Assembly (NCBI GenBank): GCA_025450095.1
Contig: JANWID010000279.1
Span: 1-25,052 of the forward strand
DNA: 25,052 nt
Direction: 5' to 3'
DNA from: Bacteroidia bacterium
GTDB taxonomy: Bacteria; Bacteroidota; Bacteroidia; AKYH767-A; OLB10
Shown: piece by piece, positions 9,907 to 19,356 of the stretch
How positions within the stretch are numbered: the stretch's first letter is position 1
Layout of the letters: the number at the start of each line of letters is the position of its first letter
Notes under the pieces: model-generated
What the model was told of the DNA's origin: nothing
Seen by the model: only the letters and a program-made list of their open reading frames with translations
The model's database searches: none
Program-made: the position numbers and the translations under genes

Positions 9907-10656
9907 TTAATATTTATAGCGTGTATCTTTCAAATCGAATTGACTATATGCAGAAGTTGTTGAAACAGTATTACCATCCATTCGGATATATGCCGATACA
10001 TTAAATTCTTTTTCGTTATAAGCTATATTAGTTCTGTATTCCATAAATGTCATTTCCAACCGAGGTTTTGCTTTTGGCGAATCTTCATCATCAGGATTCA
10101 ATGGCTGAGCCACACTCAGAAACAATTTGAGTTTCTTAAACCGCTTATCGGAACCGATGGTTATTTCCATTGTGTCATATAATGGATTCTTTCGAAACTG
10201 AAGTACCATAACTTGTCCATCAGCAAGCTTTTTCAATTTGATGCTGGCACATGATTTTAGTAATGCCATGCTAAGTGTATCCATGGGAATTACGCTACTT
10301 CGTTTATCAGAACTGCTGATCAACATAACTTTTTCCATTGAATCAACAGTAATTTTTGTCTTGTCATCCTGGATAGTATGAACATCCATAACACTTGAGT
10401 ACCATGAGGTTTTAAACCTTTTTACCAAATTCACCGATTCGTCCTCCACTACTGTAGATTCATGCCCAGCATATGTCGTTAGCCTGATTTTCATGGCCCA
10501 GGTTTCATTCTTATAGTACCAGCTATTTGCCTGTTGTAGCAAGTCAAATGCGTGTTGCGCTGAAATTCCGGTCCATTCTTCCTGTGCCAGACTTCTTGGC
10601 ACAAATCCAAGCAAACCACACAGTAATCCAAAAGTCAAGAGCGATTTTCTGTTCAT
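9907..10656 (-). CDS. Exported 249-residue protein, possible LolA-like fold
   Basis: Residues 1-25 form a signal peptide ending at a probable cut after SLAQ, so the protein should be periplasmic or on the outer membrane. The mature part starts with an AQHAFDLLQQANSWYY helix, followed by alternating beta strands, a MEKVMLIS strand, and a repeated pattern of charged and hydrophobic strands to the end. Length and pattern recall the half-barrel lipoprotein carriers of the LolA/LolB group, but no diagnostic motif settles it. The ATG overlaps the stop of the upstream gene as ATGA, which points to translational coupling, and the giant Rhs gene follows after 4 bases. Its place between two Rhs-type genes suggests a role in handling one of them. 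The fold call is tentative; the gene itself is secure. Confidence 0.85.
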   Translation of the reverse strand: MNRKSLLTFGLLCGLLGFVPRSLAQEEWTGISAQHAFDLLQQANSWYYKNETWAMKIRLTTYAGHESTVVEDESVNLVKRFKTSWYSSVMDVHTIQDDKTKITVDSMEKVMLISSSDKRSSVIPMDTLSMALLKSCASIKLKKLADGQVMVLQFRKNPLYDTMEITIGSDKRFKKLKLFLSVAQPLNPDDEDSPKAKPRLEMTFMEYRTNIAYNEKEFNVSAYIRMDGNTVSTTSAYSQFDLKDTRYKY

Positions 10657-12353
10657 TGCTTTACAATACTTGTCCTGTTTTCATTAATAGTCATGATTCC
10701 CCGTTCAGTTTCTTTCTTTACCCTAACCAGTTTACCTTCTTCATCATATTCGAAAAATGTAGCGTAATGCTGTTCATCCAATACGGCTACAAGTCGCAGG
10801 CTTACAGGATCGTATACATACGATTTCATGGATCCGTCAATTGGCAGGACCCTGATGTCGTCGAAGTAACAATTTGCTTCATTTGCCTCAAGCTTCAACC
10901 GTATCTTCGCAGCTCCTGATGGCACGTTAAAGTTTTCTTCTATTTTTTGCCAGCCATCAATAATGGAACCTGATGGCATAAATGGACCAGCTGATGATAT
11001 CAACTGGTTATTTTCATCATCGAATTCCACGTATATTCCGCACGCATCGTAAGTTGTTTGCATTCCTGGTCCATCTTGTTCCATTGTCCAACCTGATAGA
11101 ATATAATTTCCCGGACAAGGAGCATATGTGGAAATACAATTTTCGCACGGAGGGGGTGGAGGACAATAAGGATCATCTAATAATTCTGATATAAATCCCC
11201 ATTCATCATCGGGATAATCGAATTGTCCATTGCCGGCATATGTAAGGATTGGTGGTATACAAGAAGGGAATATATTGAATTGACCATTCGTACAATTCCA
11301 TCCATCCATATTAAATGAATAAATAAATGTGCTGTAAAAGTTAGGTCCATCCTTCTCAATTCGAATGATCAATGCAGGTAAATTCCCCTGAAATACAGGC
11401 AATAAATAAATGGTCATAGAAGTCAAGGGTCCGGATCCAGTAGACGGTTCTAATTGGTATGATTCACAATAAAATGCCGAACAACCGCATCCCATGAGAA
11501 GATTGCTCATTAAATCTTCATAGGGGGTAGGCAAGGTATTACTAGCAGGCCAATTGTTTTTAATATCCGTGATTATTTGAAAATAAAATGATGCAATATC
11601 ATACCAGCATTCGCATTCGGGAACTTGTTCACAAAAGTTTTCTGGTGTGATTGTATTCGGTAAGTTATTAAATTGAGCAACATCTTCCCAATCATCAATG
11701 GTAGGTTGGGTACTTGGTATATTCAAGAAATAATTCAGAATATTTACCATAGCTTGTTGCTCAGTTGAAGGAAAGCCGGGATCGTATAAATCCGGAATAC
11801 CAGGCCATACTGGATCAAACACCCATTGTTTTATATATCCATACAGGCTATTGAGCTGATAGCGACTGAAACAATCAATACAATTACCGCATTTTTTAAC
11901 ATAAGCCGTAGTTAAAAAAAGAAAACCAGTATACGAACTTGTTGTGGCTAATTCAATTCTGACTTCATATCCAGGTGGGGCGCTATATATTAACGAATTC
12001 AATCGAAATATTCGTACGGTTTCGGTTTGGCCATTAAATTGCAATGTTTGAGTTCCTAAATTTTGAAAATAAGTATTATTTGTAAGCGGTACAGAATACG
12101 AATTAATTGGGCAACCAGGGCTTCCGCATGAGCTTGGATCAATAAATGTAATATAGATGTCAATAATGATGCTATTTCCAGAAGTTGAGAATAATCCTTC
12201 TTCAATAATCACAATATTGCGATCACATGAAACATAATTATACATATCTCTGCATCCATGTATTGGAATAAATTGAGCATTCACTGCACTAGTTATCAAA
12301 ATGCCCATGATTCCGAATGCACAACCAATAATGTAATTTATCATTCGTTTCAT
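10653..12353 (-). CDS. Exported Cys-rich protein with CBM-like domain and C-terminal YD/Rhs motif
   Basis: I place the start at 12353 because MKRMINYIIGCAFGIMG begins a normal signal peptide ending near SAVNAQ; an ATG at 12386 would add eleven residues (MIIIITKKRNC) in front of it. The mature protein has Cys pairs (CGNCIDC, ECECWYD, CGCSAFYC), a polyproline hinge (YCPPPPPCENC near 11120-11170), then a carbohydrate-binding-like beta sandwich with the phrases YILSGWTMEQD, IDGWQKIEENFNVPSGA and YFDDIRV. The last 58 residues hold SYVYDPVSLRLVAVLDEQHY and EYDEEGKLVRVKKETERGI, a block I know as the C-terminal end of large Bacteroidota Rhs-like proteins. Here that end sits on a separate exported polypeptide just after the 1925-residue gene. 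It probably forms part of the same shell or docks with it. Confidence 0.85.
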   Translation of the reverse strand: MKRMINYIIGCAFGIMGILITSAVNAQFIPIHGCRDMYNYVSCDRNIVIIEEGLFSTSGNSIIIDIYITFIDPSSCGSPGCPINSYSVPLTNNTYFQNLGTQTLQFNGQTETVRIFRLNSLIYSAPPGYEVRIELATTSSYTGFLFLTTAYVKKCGNCIDCFSRYQLNSLYGYIKQWVFDPVWPGIPDLYDPGFPSTEQQAMVNILNYFLNIPSTQPTIDDWEDVAQFNNLPNTITPENFCEQVPECECWYDIASFYFQIITDIKNNWPASNTLPTPYEDLMSNLLMGCGCSAFYCESYQLEPSTGSGPLTSMTIYLLPVFQGNLPALIIRIEKDGPNFYSTFIYSFNMDGWNCTNGQFNIFPSCIPPILTYAGNGQFDYPDDEWGFISELLDDPYCPPPPPCENCISTYAPCPGNYILSGWTMEQDGPGMQTTYDACGIYVEFDDENNQLISSAGPFMPSGSIIDGWQKIEENFNVPSGAAKIRLKLEANEANCYFDDIRVLPIDGSMKSYVYDPVSLRLVAVLDEQHYATFFEYDEEGKLVRVKKETERGIMTINENRTSIVKQ

Positions 12354-12388
12354 ACAATTTCTTTTTTTAGTTATTATAATAATCATTC

Positions 12389-15300
12389 CTATTCAATAAT
12401 GTAAACTTGTGATTGTGAACAACCTTCAGCATCTGTTATTGTCACTCTCAATTTCCAGTCAGAATTGCCCGATGTAACAACTTTGATTCCTGTTGAAGTT
12501 AATGTCACGATAGGTGAACCTGATAACACTTCCCATGAATAGGTTAATGGCAAAGTCCCATTATTCGATGAAATCAGCCATTCATTCTCAGTTTCATCAT
12601 TAAGCTGAAGTTCGATTTCACAATTCGATGTTTCCTCACAACAATTTAAAACACGTTCCATAGAAATTGAAGTGCCATCTATAACTTTTATACTTTTTCT
12701 TCCTGTATGTGCCGCTTCATTACTTATATGATCAGAATCCGGAAACTTAAAGTGATCATCCAGGCATGGACTGAAGTCGTAGTCTTCAAAATTGTCGAAG
12801 CCAATTTGCTGGTGTTCCGAATTAGCTGCTACGGAAATTGGCAGTGACTGGGCGTAACCGAATGTTGCAGCTGAATAGTTACCCAACGCATCCCTGTTTT
12901 CTAATTGTTCTCCCAGCGGGTGCCATTCGGTGACTTCGGAAGCATATGTCCAATTGCTGTTATCAATAGCCCAGTTTCCATTCACATTCTTATAAAATGG
13001 GTTGAACGCTGTATAAACACCATCTTTACGAATATTCGTGTTCGCATCGTATTTGCTTTGGGTTCTTGGCACCAGGTAGGTATGCTCTTTCCATGGTTTC
13101 CAGTCGCCGGTAGTGCCTAGCACATATGGATTGGATGAATAATTAATATTCGTCAGCATCTCCGTAAAACAATTGCAATATGTTTTCCATTTATTTGAAT
13201 ACTCCGTAGCTGTAGCATGGATTACATCAGTGTACACATTGTTTTTGACAGAACTCAACGGGTTTGACCGTGTGATGATCTGGGCCATTTCAGTTTGCAT
13301 GTTATTCCTTCTTCCGGAGCGAATTATTCTCAATGAATAAGTGTCATGAGGTTTGGAACCATCTTGCTTAACGACCTTTATGGAATTTGCATCCACCTCG
13401 GTAACCCATACTTTGAAATTTCCTATGTTTTTAAACAATGCCAGTTCATCACCCGGAACGAAATATTTTTTTGCATTGGGCACGAACATCACACCATGAT
13501 TGATCACCACATCTTTTGCACGCATGGCAACGTTCCTGGAAGCTGGTCCCATGGAGTCGTAATACCAATAAGCAGGGAATTTCAACGTATATACGGGATC
13601 TTCAAAATCATTAGTTGTTCTTGTCAATAACACTTCACCTGTTTCGGCATCATAAGCCATATTCTTCACCGATACCGTTGATCCAAGATCTGTATTGATG
13701 ATTTCGTCGAGAATGCCAAAACGTTGTATAACCTTAGTGGTAGTTGCTGACCGGAATTGGGTCCGCTCGTTGGTGTAACCAGGGAGAATCATAGGTACAG
13801 CCAACACACCGAAAATGATATAAAAGGCGTCAAGGTTTACATTTGCTGAAGCATTATAACAGTCCGTAATAGACTCCCTGAAATCAGCTACGAAATCATA
13901 GTTTACTCCAATGTCGGCTGTTCCGTGACTGCCATCATTGTATATTACTTCACAGTCATTTCTCAGCCTGAAGCTGTTTGCCAGGTGATTTGTTTTCTTA
14001 TAGATATATTCAATTTTGGAAATCGGATCAGGTTGCCCCTCCTGGTAAACTGTTTGTGACCTGGGCTTACCGCTCATATCGTTCAGCTCAATATAATATC
14101 CCTGAGTAACGGTCCGGTAATCTTTGAATCGCAGAAACTTCAGAACATTTCCCAAGCTGAATGGTGATGTACGATCGGGCACCGGATCAATGCCGGTCCG
14201 TTTTGTAATGGTTGGGAAATCCTTTGCAGTATAGAATTCATGCACTGTTTTACCTGTACCATGACGTATTACAATCTGGTTGTGGGCTGCATCTTCTCTT
14301 GGCAAATTCGCCACAATAACCCTACTGTAAACAATTGACGGGCTCGGGAAAAATGTTTCTCCAAATGGTTCCTCCATATAGGACATATCATCAGGAGCAA
14401 GCACATGCTTTTCCTTGCTGAAAATTGGCCTGCGGAATGGATTTTCATCATTACCAAGCAATGGTTCGTAGGATGCCACACCCGAAGAAGTTCCGTCCGG
14501 CATGGTATATTGGTACACCTGTCCATATTCGCTTGTTTCGCTGCCTGAGGAATTTCCTACCATGGCACTCCAATTATCAACCATGGATATTTTCTTAACT
14601 CGTACACCTCCACCAAACTTTTTTTTATGAGGGTTGAGCAACCTGATCCATGATTTTCCAGCAATGAATGAGGTGGCAACAGGAGGCCAATCAGGCACTC
14701 CTAAATGCAATGTTTTATTAACTCCAAGAATGGCATTCATCATATTTTTAACAATACTCGAATTCCATATTTCTGAAATAATGGAGAGTGCCAAATCCGC
14801 TACATTCTCATTTCCGAAATCATCTCCCCATACAACCCTAGGCATATTCAACCTACCAAATTGAATAGCTGCTTTATGGACTGGATTATAAATATCAGCT
14901 CCATTGTCATCTAATGAAACTGCCTTGAATTTTACAAATCCATAGGTATTATTTTGCCCGAGTTCTTTGGATCCTACCTCTTCAATCTTTGCATACCCGG
15001 AAACAAATTCAGGATGAGGTCTTCCTGCCGGGGATGTATTTCGGATATCGACCAGGAATCTGAAATAAACAAATTCACCTGGATCAATATTACAATAGTC
15101 TTGAATTGTTGTATTCTGATCCATTTTGAAGTAAAATTTTGGATTATGAACATTGCCAGGACCAGACCCATTAAAAATTAGTGGGGAACCCGAATAATCA
15201 CTGATGTTATTTCCAAAATTATCCTCACAGAATACAATTTTCATCATCTGCATTGCACGTTTATTTTGCACATATGCATAATCATCCGATTCATAATTCA

Positions 15301-18166
15301 CTTTTATTATACCTCCTGAAGGAATCTGTATTTCTGTCAGACACCAAGCCGCAGCGTTAGCATCTGCATCTGCTTGACTACCCTGTTCAACATAAGGAAA
15401 TTCTGAAGTTGGAAGCGCAGCGCTATAGTAAGCTGATACATCATTGGCTCCATAAATTCCAAATGTTGTTGCTGAATTCTGCTTGTAATATCCCCATCGA
15501 TCATAATCCCTGGGGCCATAAGCCTTATTATTTGAGTATGTAAAGATGTACGGACTTAATCGAGCCTTAAATGATTTACCATACGAAAAGAAAATCTTCT
15601 TTAATGTTAATTTACCTCCGGCATTTGGAGGATTTAATCCATCGTTGTTAGAAACTCCTGGACATAAGGTATAATCATATTCAAAATAAACTTCCTTTAT
15701 TGGTACAGCATTTGATCCATTTGCATAATAGTCTCTTTTGCTGTACAAAGAAATACGGTCCAGCTTGAACATGTAACTTGCAGCTGATGTATTTATTCCA
15801 CCATCATCAGATACAACACCACGGCCATCCTGGCGTCTTGAACGATGAAATATAGCAATGTGATTTTTTGTTATTATCTTTTCGAGGTATGCAATTTCTT
15901 TTTCTCCACAGATATAATTTGCCTTATCGTCGCGGTAATCAGATTTCAGACCCTCATTAAATGAAGCTTGGATCTCACCATTTTTAAGTGTCGGAACACG
16001 CCATTTGTATGAATTGGCTGAAGTTTCTGCCTTGGCAGATTTTGTATAATTGAACTTTGTGTATGATCCGAAATCTCCATCACTAGGTCCTCTAACATTA
16101 TCAATATCCACATAATCCGGAGAAATAATAGCAGTTAACAAATAAGAATGAGCATAGGCAGGAGTTTCTACACTCGAATAATAATTGTCTATTCCATTGT
16201 CATTCCCCATTCCGTTTTCTCCAGGTGAGTAATCCACTACACCATCCTTGAAATCATTTCCTGACATCCGTTGATCAGGATTATCGATTTCGGTACTCCC
16301 AACTGAAAAAGTAACTTCCCGTTGTTTCGTATTGTACAATGGCAACCCATAAACATACCTTGAACCGTCAGCACCAAGAGCTGATATTTCGGCAATATGA
16401 CTGCTTTTTGCTGCAGGATTTATAGTGTATTTTTCTAAAGCAAAATCATCATATTCATCCCTGGTCAGATATGTAAGCGATTGATTGCGTTTATCGCGTT
16501 TCTTTCGAGTATTATCGCCGGTGAGTGGTGTCGTAACAAAATTCGGATCGATTAATTCAGCATTGAGTTTGGCGTTGTATTTTATACTTTTGTCGATTGT
16601 GAATCGGACAGGCTCATAACCACCGATCCGCTCCAGGAATGTAGGATCTGAATCAACGGATTTTTCATTGGCTTCTTTCAGATACGTATTTTCATACAGG
16701 GGATCATTGGTGCTTTTGCGGAAAACAAGTTGAGACGCGGCCCTGTTGTCGTCCGTCCACTTACCTGATCGCCCATCTACAATGTTCACGGCAAGATCAG
16801 CTCCTGTATGCGCGGTGTTTCCTACTCCCAATTCAAATCCAACCGACCCACCTCCACTGCTTGTGCTGCTGTGCGGATCAAAAACATAACCTATATCTCC
16901 CCTGTAAAATCGGTAACTGCCACCAATTCCCTGTCCCGAAACACTAAACATGTCGGAAGTAAAACTGGTTACAGGAAGCGCAGGGGTATTTTTTGTAAAC
17001 ACTCCGTCTTTTTCACGATTGAAATCAAGCAGTGCATCCAATGGTTGACCATTGTGTGTATAGAGATACCCGAATGATTTCCTGGTTTGCTTATTGTCGC
17101 TCAGGTATTGTTGCGAAAAGGATCCTCCTAAACCCAGCACTCCATCGATTCCGAACACTTCAGCACCCATAGTAAATCTACCAGTAAAGGAGAAGTGGTT
17201 CATCGACATTTCGATATTGGGCGTATAAGTCGATCCTCCGAAATCAAAACTGGCGCTAGCTCGACCTCCCATCCTGCCTGCATAAGATTTTACACTATCT
17301 TTAATTTTTTGCGGTTTACTAGCACCATTTGGTTTAAACATTTTCTTCTTTTTATCGCCAGCGGCGGGTGCATTTTGTTGAGCATCTGTATTCGTTTTCG
17401 GAGTCGTTTGGTGGTCCTGCATACTGGCAGAAGCTGAAATAGTTAAATTACCAAGTCCAGCCCTGGAATTAAACGTACATCCAACGCTACCACCTATGAC
17501 CGCATCCTTTTTATCACTCATTTTGGCTTTTGTAGAAAAACTGGCAGAGGGTGAAACAGTAAGACCGTCATCGGTACTGGATGACAATCCTAGTCCAAGA
17601 GTCATTGAACTACTAGCTCCTTCTTTTGAATCAATGGTTGCATTGACACCTTGAATAAGTCCAATGCCATTGTAATTATTATATTTTAATCCCAGGGAAA
17701 ATTCCAACGTGAGAAACTGCAAGCCGAATACTTCAGCGCCAAATGACGTATTTACAGTAACTGTAGTATTTGGCTTCAATTTGAAATTCTTCTCCACAGG
17801 CTCTCCATTAAAATCATCCGGCAGCCCCCTCATACCGCGATTTATAACACCCGGATTCAGATTCCATCCCAGTCCAACCCATGTTGCTTCCTGATCCATG
17901 GTAACACCGGAGTGGTATGCAATATTGATCGGATAACCATCGACTTCCATTAATGGAATATTGTATGTGAAATCCCCGGATGAGAGGTCCACCATATTGG
18001 ATGTTCCAACTGGCTCGAATGACTGAACTTCGGGCTGGCTGGGTCCGCCGGTCAACGCGTAGCCAATCGATGGCAGGAGGATTTCATTCAACATTGACAC
18101 AACCAACGTTAAAGCGATGATTCGAAAAATCCGTTGTCTTTTCGGAGCGAATGATGTGTTGCTCAT
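12389..18166 (-). CDS. Large exported Rhs/SpvB-like family protein, 1925 residues
   Basis: An export signal or membrane anchor spans about residues 13-37. The family hallmark follows: GPSQPEVQSFEPVGTSNMVD, GDFTYNIPLMEVDGYPINIA and VGLGWNLNPGVINRGMRGLP (residues 41-115). I recognise this as the N-terminus of very large Bacteroidota proteins that resemble the SpvB/TcB part of Tc toxins. Residues 125-350 consist of alternating small and hydrophobic strands that look like barrel or fibrous beta structure, broken by a Lys/Pro/Gln-rich linker with four lysines at 272-275. A long beta-rich body with no catalytic motif I can name follows. Near the end is an AHTGRKSIKV sandwich, and the last 77 residues are a PKD/Ig-like domain. 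The ATG overlaps the upstream stop as ATGA. The next gene carries what I regard as the usual C-terminal block of this family, so the ancestral protein appears to be split. Confidence 0.92.
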   Translation of the reverse strand: MSNTSFAPKRQRIFRIIALTLVVSMLNEILLPSIGYALTGGPSQPEVQSFEPVGTSNMVDLSSGDFTYNIPLMEVDGYPINIAYHSGVTMDQEATWVGLGWNLNPGVINRGMRGLPDDFNGEPVEKNFKLKPNTTVTVNTSFGAEVFGLQFLTLEFSLGLKYNNYNGIGLIQGVNATIDSKEGASSSMTLGLGLSSSTDDGLTVSPSASFSTKAKMSDKKDAVIGGSVGCTFNSRAGLGNLTISASASMQDHQTTPKTNTDAQQNAPAAGDKKKKMFKPNGASKPQKIKDSVKSYAGRMGGRASASFDFGGSTYTPNIEMSMNHFSFTGRFTMGAEVFGIDGVLGLGGSFSQQYLSDNKQTRKSFGYLYTHNGQPLDALLDFNREKDGVFTKNTPALPVTSFTSDMFSVSGQGIGGSYRFYRGDIGYVFDPHSSTSSGGGSVGFELGVGNTAHTGADLAVNIVDGRSGKWTDDNRAASQLVFRKSTNDPLYENTYLKEANEKSVDSDPTFLERIGGYEPVRFTIDKSIKYNAKLNAELIDPNFVTTPLTGDNTRKKRDKRNQSLTYLTRDEYDDFALEKYTINPAAKSSHIAEISALGADGSRYVYGLPLYNTKQREVTFSVGSTEIDNPDQRMSGNDFKDGVVDYSPGENGMGNDNGIDNYYSSVETPAYAHSYLLTAIISPDYVDIDNVRGPSDGDFGSYTKFNYTKSAKAETSANSYKWRVPTLKNGEIQASFNEGLKSDYRDDKANYICGEKEIAYLEKIITKNHIAIFHRSRRQDGRGVVSDDGGINTSAASYMFKLDRISLYSKRDYYANGSNAVPIKEVYFEYDYTLCPGVSNNDGLNPPNAGGKLTLKKIFFSYGKSFKARLSPYIFTYSNNKAYGPRDYDRWGYYKQNSATTFGIYGANDVSAYYSAALPTSEFPYVEQGSQADADANAAAWCLTEIQIPSGGIIKVNYESDDYAYVQNKRAMQMMKIVFCEDNFGNNISDYSGSPLIFNGSGPGNVHNPKFYFKMDQNTTIQDYCNIDPGEFVYFRFLVDIRNTSPAGRPHPEFVSGYAKIEEVGSKELGQNNTYGFVKFKAVSLDDNGADIYNPVHKAAIQFGRLNMPRVVWGDDFGNENVADLALSIISEIWNSSIVKNMMNAILGVNKTLHLGVPDWPPVATSFIAGKSWIRLLNPHKKKFGGGVRVKKISMVDNWSAMVGNSSGSETSEYGQVYQYTMPDGTSSGVASYEPLLGNDENPFRRPIFSKEKHVLAPDDMSYMEEPFGETFFPSPSIVYSRVIVANLPREDAAHNQIVIRHGTGKTVHEFYTAKDFPTITKRTGIDPVPDRTSPFSLGNVLKFLRFKDYRTVTQGYYIELNDMSGKPRSQTVYQEGQPDPISKIEYIYKKTNHLANSFRLRNDCEVIYNDGSHGTADIGVNYDFVADFRESITDCYNASANVNLDAFYIIFGVLAVPMILPGYTNERTQFRSATTTKVIQRFGILDEIINTDLGSTVSVKNMAYDAETGEVLLTRTTNDFEDPVYTLKFPAYWYYDSMGPASRNVAMRAKDVVINHGVMFVPNAKKYFVPGDELALFKNIGNFKVWVTEVDANSIKVVKQDGSKPHDTYSLRIIRSGRRNNMQTEMAQIITRSNPLSSVKNNVYTDVIHATATEYSNKWKTYCNCFTEMLTNINYSSNPYVLGTTGDWKPWKEHTYLVPRTQSKYDANTNIRKDGVYTAFNPFYKNVNGNWAIDNSNWTYASEVTEWHPLGEQLENRDALGNYSAATFGYAQSLPISVAANSEHQQIGFDNFEDYDFSPCLDDHFKFPDSDHISNEAAHTGRKSIKVIDGTSISMERVLNCCEETSNCEIELQLNDETENEWLISSNNGTLPLTYSWEVLSGSPIVTLTSTGIKVVTSGNSDWKLRVTITDAEGCSQSQVYIIE

Positions 18167-18831
18167 ACAAATTTCAATTTTGGAAGTTTGTTCAATGTAC
18201 CTGGATCGAAAGAGAATTTGATAATTCCCTTATCGAAAATCATATCTTCAAAAACAAATGTTACAGCCTTTGAAAGATCAATTTTGGATTTGTCAAATGC
18301 CATTGAAATGACACAATACGAACTGATATCATAAATACGCTCAAAATGATGTATGCTGCAGTAAATAGTATCCTTCCCCTGAACCAGCTTCATGTCGTTC
18401 TGAACATCAAAAGCGTAGTAATTTACCCGATCTTGATAGGACTGGTAAGAAGGCAAATTGTATTTCAATAACTCCGCATTCACATCCTGGACATAAATAC
18501 CCAGGTTAAAAGAAAGCAATCCTCCCATGTTGTTTTGATATTGCTCATACTGATCACGACTCAGTGTATCCGATCTCGTTTCAATACATGCAATCATTTC
18601 AACAGGCTTATACTGCAATACGAATTGGAGGTCATCAATTTTCCTGGATCGCTTTAGTCCACTTTGTTCACTAGTACACCAGGTGAAAAATTCCCTTGGT
18701 GTATATTCAGAAAGCATACGTGATGATTCAATGCTTTCTGATTCAGAATCCTTGTAATTGAATTCTGAGCCGCAACCTGATCCCATGATCAGCAGTGTGG
18801 CCGAATAAATAAGTAGTTTTTCAGTTGACAC
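18163..18831 (-). CDS. Possible lipoprotein, 222 residues, unknown function
   Basis: The reading frame starts with GTG inside the end of the upstream chaperone gene (11-base overlap) and ends with a 4-base ATGA overlap into the 1925-residue gene, so it is translationally embedded in the operon. The N-terminus is a hydrophobic segment ending in MGSGC at Cys20, which could be a lipidation site, although the residue three before the Cys is Gly rather than the usual Leu. The mature part contains REFFTWCTSEQSGLKRSRKI and YKPVEMIACIE and then mixed alpha/beta sequence. I do not recognise the family with confidence. Position suggests an envelope-attached helper for the large Rhs-type products. Confidence 0.82.
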   Translation of the reverse strand: MSTEKLLIYSATLLIMGSGCGSEFNYKDSESESIESSRMLSEYTPREFFTWCTSEQSGLKRSRKIDDLQFVLQYKPVEMIACIETRSDTLSRDQYEQYQNNMGGLLSFNLGIYVQDVNAELLKYNLPSYQSYQDRVNYYAFDVQNDMKLVQGKDTIYCSIHHFERIYDISSYCVISMAFDKSKIDLSKAVTFVFEDMIFDKGIIKFSFDPGTLNKLPKLKFV

Positions 18832-19348
18832 CTTTATACCTGTTATTGATGAATTTAATTACTTGCGAAGTGACATTTTCAGATTCAGAACCATACATGA
18901 TATTTCCGTTTCCATCATTACCAAATATGTATTTGTAGCCCTCTTTTTGCCCAAAATCAGCAACGTATTGATTTAACTGACCGATAATTTGCTTGTCATA
19001 CTTTTCGATCAATGCTGTATTGTCCTCTTCAAACTGCTGTTGCTTTCTCGACAAATCATCTCTCTTTGCTTCAAACAGAACTATGTCGCTGTTTGTAGGC
19101 TTCCTTTCGGACTCCAGTTGCTTTGCGAACAAGCGCAGTTCAAATTCCAGGCTGTCGATGATTTTTTGTCTTTCCTGTTGAACGGCCTTCAGCTTACCTT
19201 CCATTTCCTTTTTATATTCAAATTCTTCAAATACCTGCTTCAGGTTTATAAAGGCCGTTTTCTTTTCATTTGTATGCATGTACGAAACCAAAACGATGGT
19301 AGCGACAATTACAATGAAGGATGTGATAATCAGATTTCGATTTTGCAT
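18821..19348 (-). CDS. Membrane-anchored Skp/OmpH-like periplasmic chaperone
   Basis: Residues 7-23 are a hydrophobic anchor without a clear cleavage site, so the protein probably stays tethered to the inner membrane with its body in the periplasm. The Skp/OmpH pattern is complete: an INLKQVFEEFEYKKEMEGKL start, about 85 residues of charged coiled coil (KAVQQERQKIIDSLEFELRL and SRKQQQFEEDNTALIEKY), and the closing EGYKYIFGNDGNGNIMYGSE then a VIKFINNRY segment. The length of 175 is normal for the family. Known Skp proteins hold unfolded outer-membrane or exported proteins as trimers. Its place in the same operon as several very large exported proteins and a probable barrel suggests a dedicated holdase. 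It begins 8 bases after the upstream stop. Confidence 0.88.
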   Translation of the reverse strand: MQNRNLIITSFIVIVATIVLVSYMHTNEKKTAFINLKQVFEEFEYKKEMEGKLKAVQQERQKIIDSLEFELRLFAKQLESERKPTNSDIVLFEAKRDDLSRKQQQFEEDNTALIEKYDKQIIGQLNQYVADFGQKEGYKYIFGNDGNGNIMYGSESENVTSQVIKFINNRYKGVN

Positions 19349-19356
19349 ATTCTTGA

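Noticed and set aside
12354..12386. Earlier ATG at 12386 as start of the smaller Rhs-motif gene
   Set aside because: It would put an Ile-rich and basic stretch of eleven residues in front of a normal signal peptide; the ATG at 12353 gives a regular export signal.
10653..12391. Pseudogene or frameshift explanation for the split of the Rhs/SpvB-like protein
   Set aside because: The upstream protein ends in a complete PKD-like domain and the downstream one has its own start and signal peptide, so both look intact.
12389..12640. Type IX sorting domain at the end of the 1925-residue protein
   Set aside because: The end is a PKD/Ig-like domain finishing QSQVYIIE, without the Gly-Tyr strand pattern of sorting domains.
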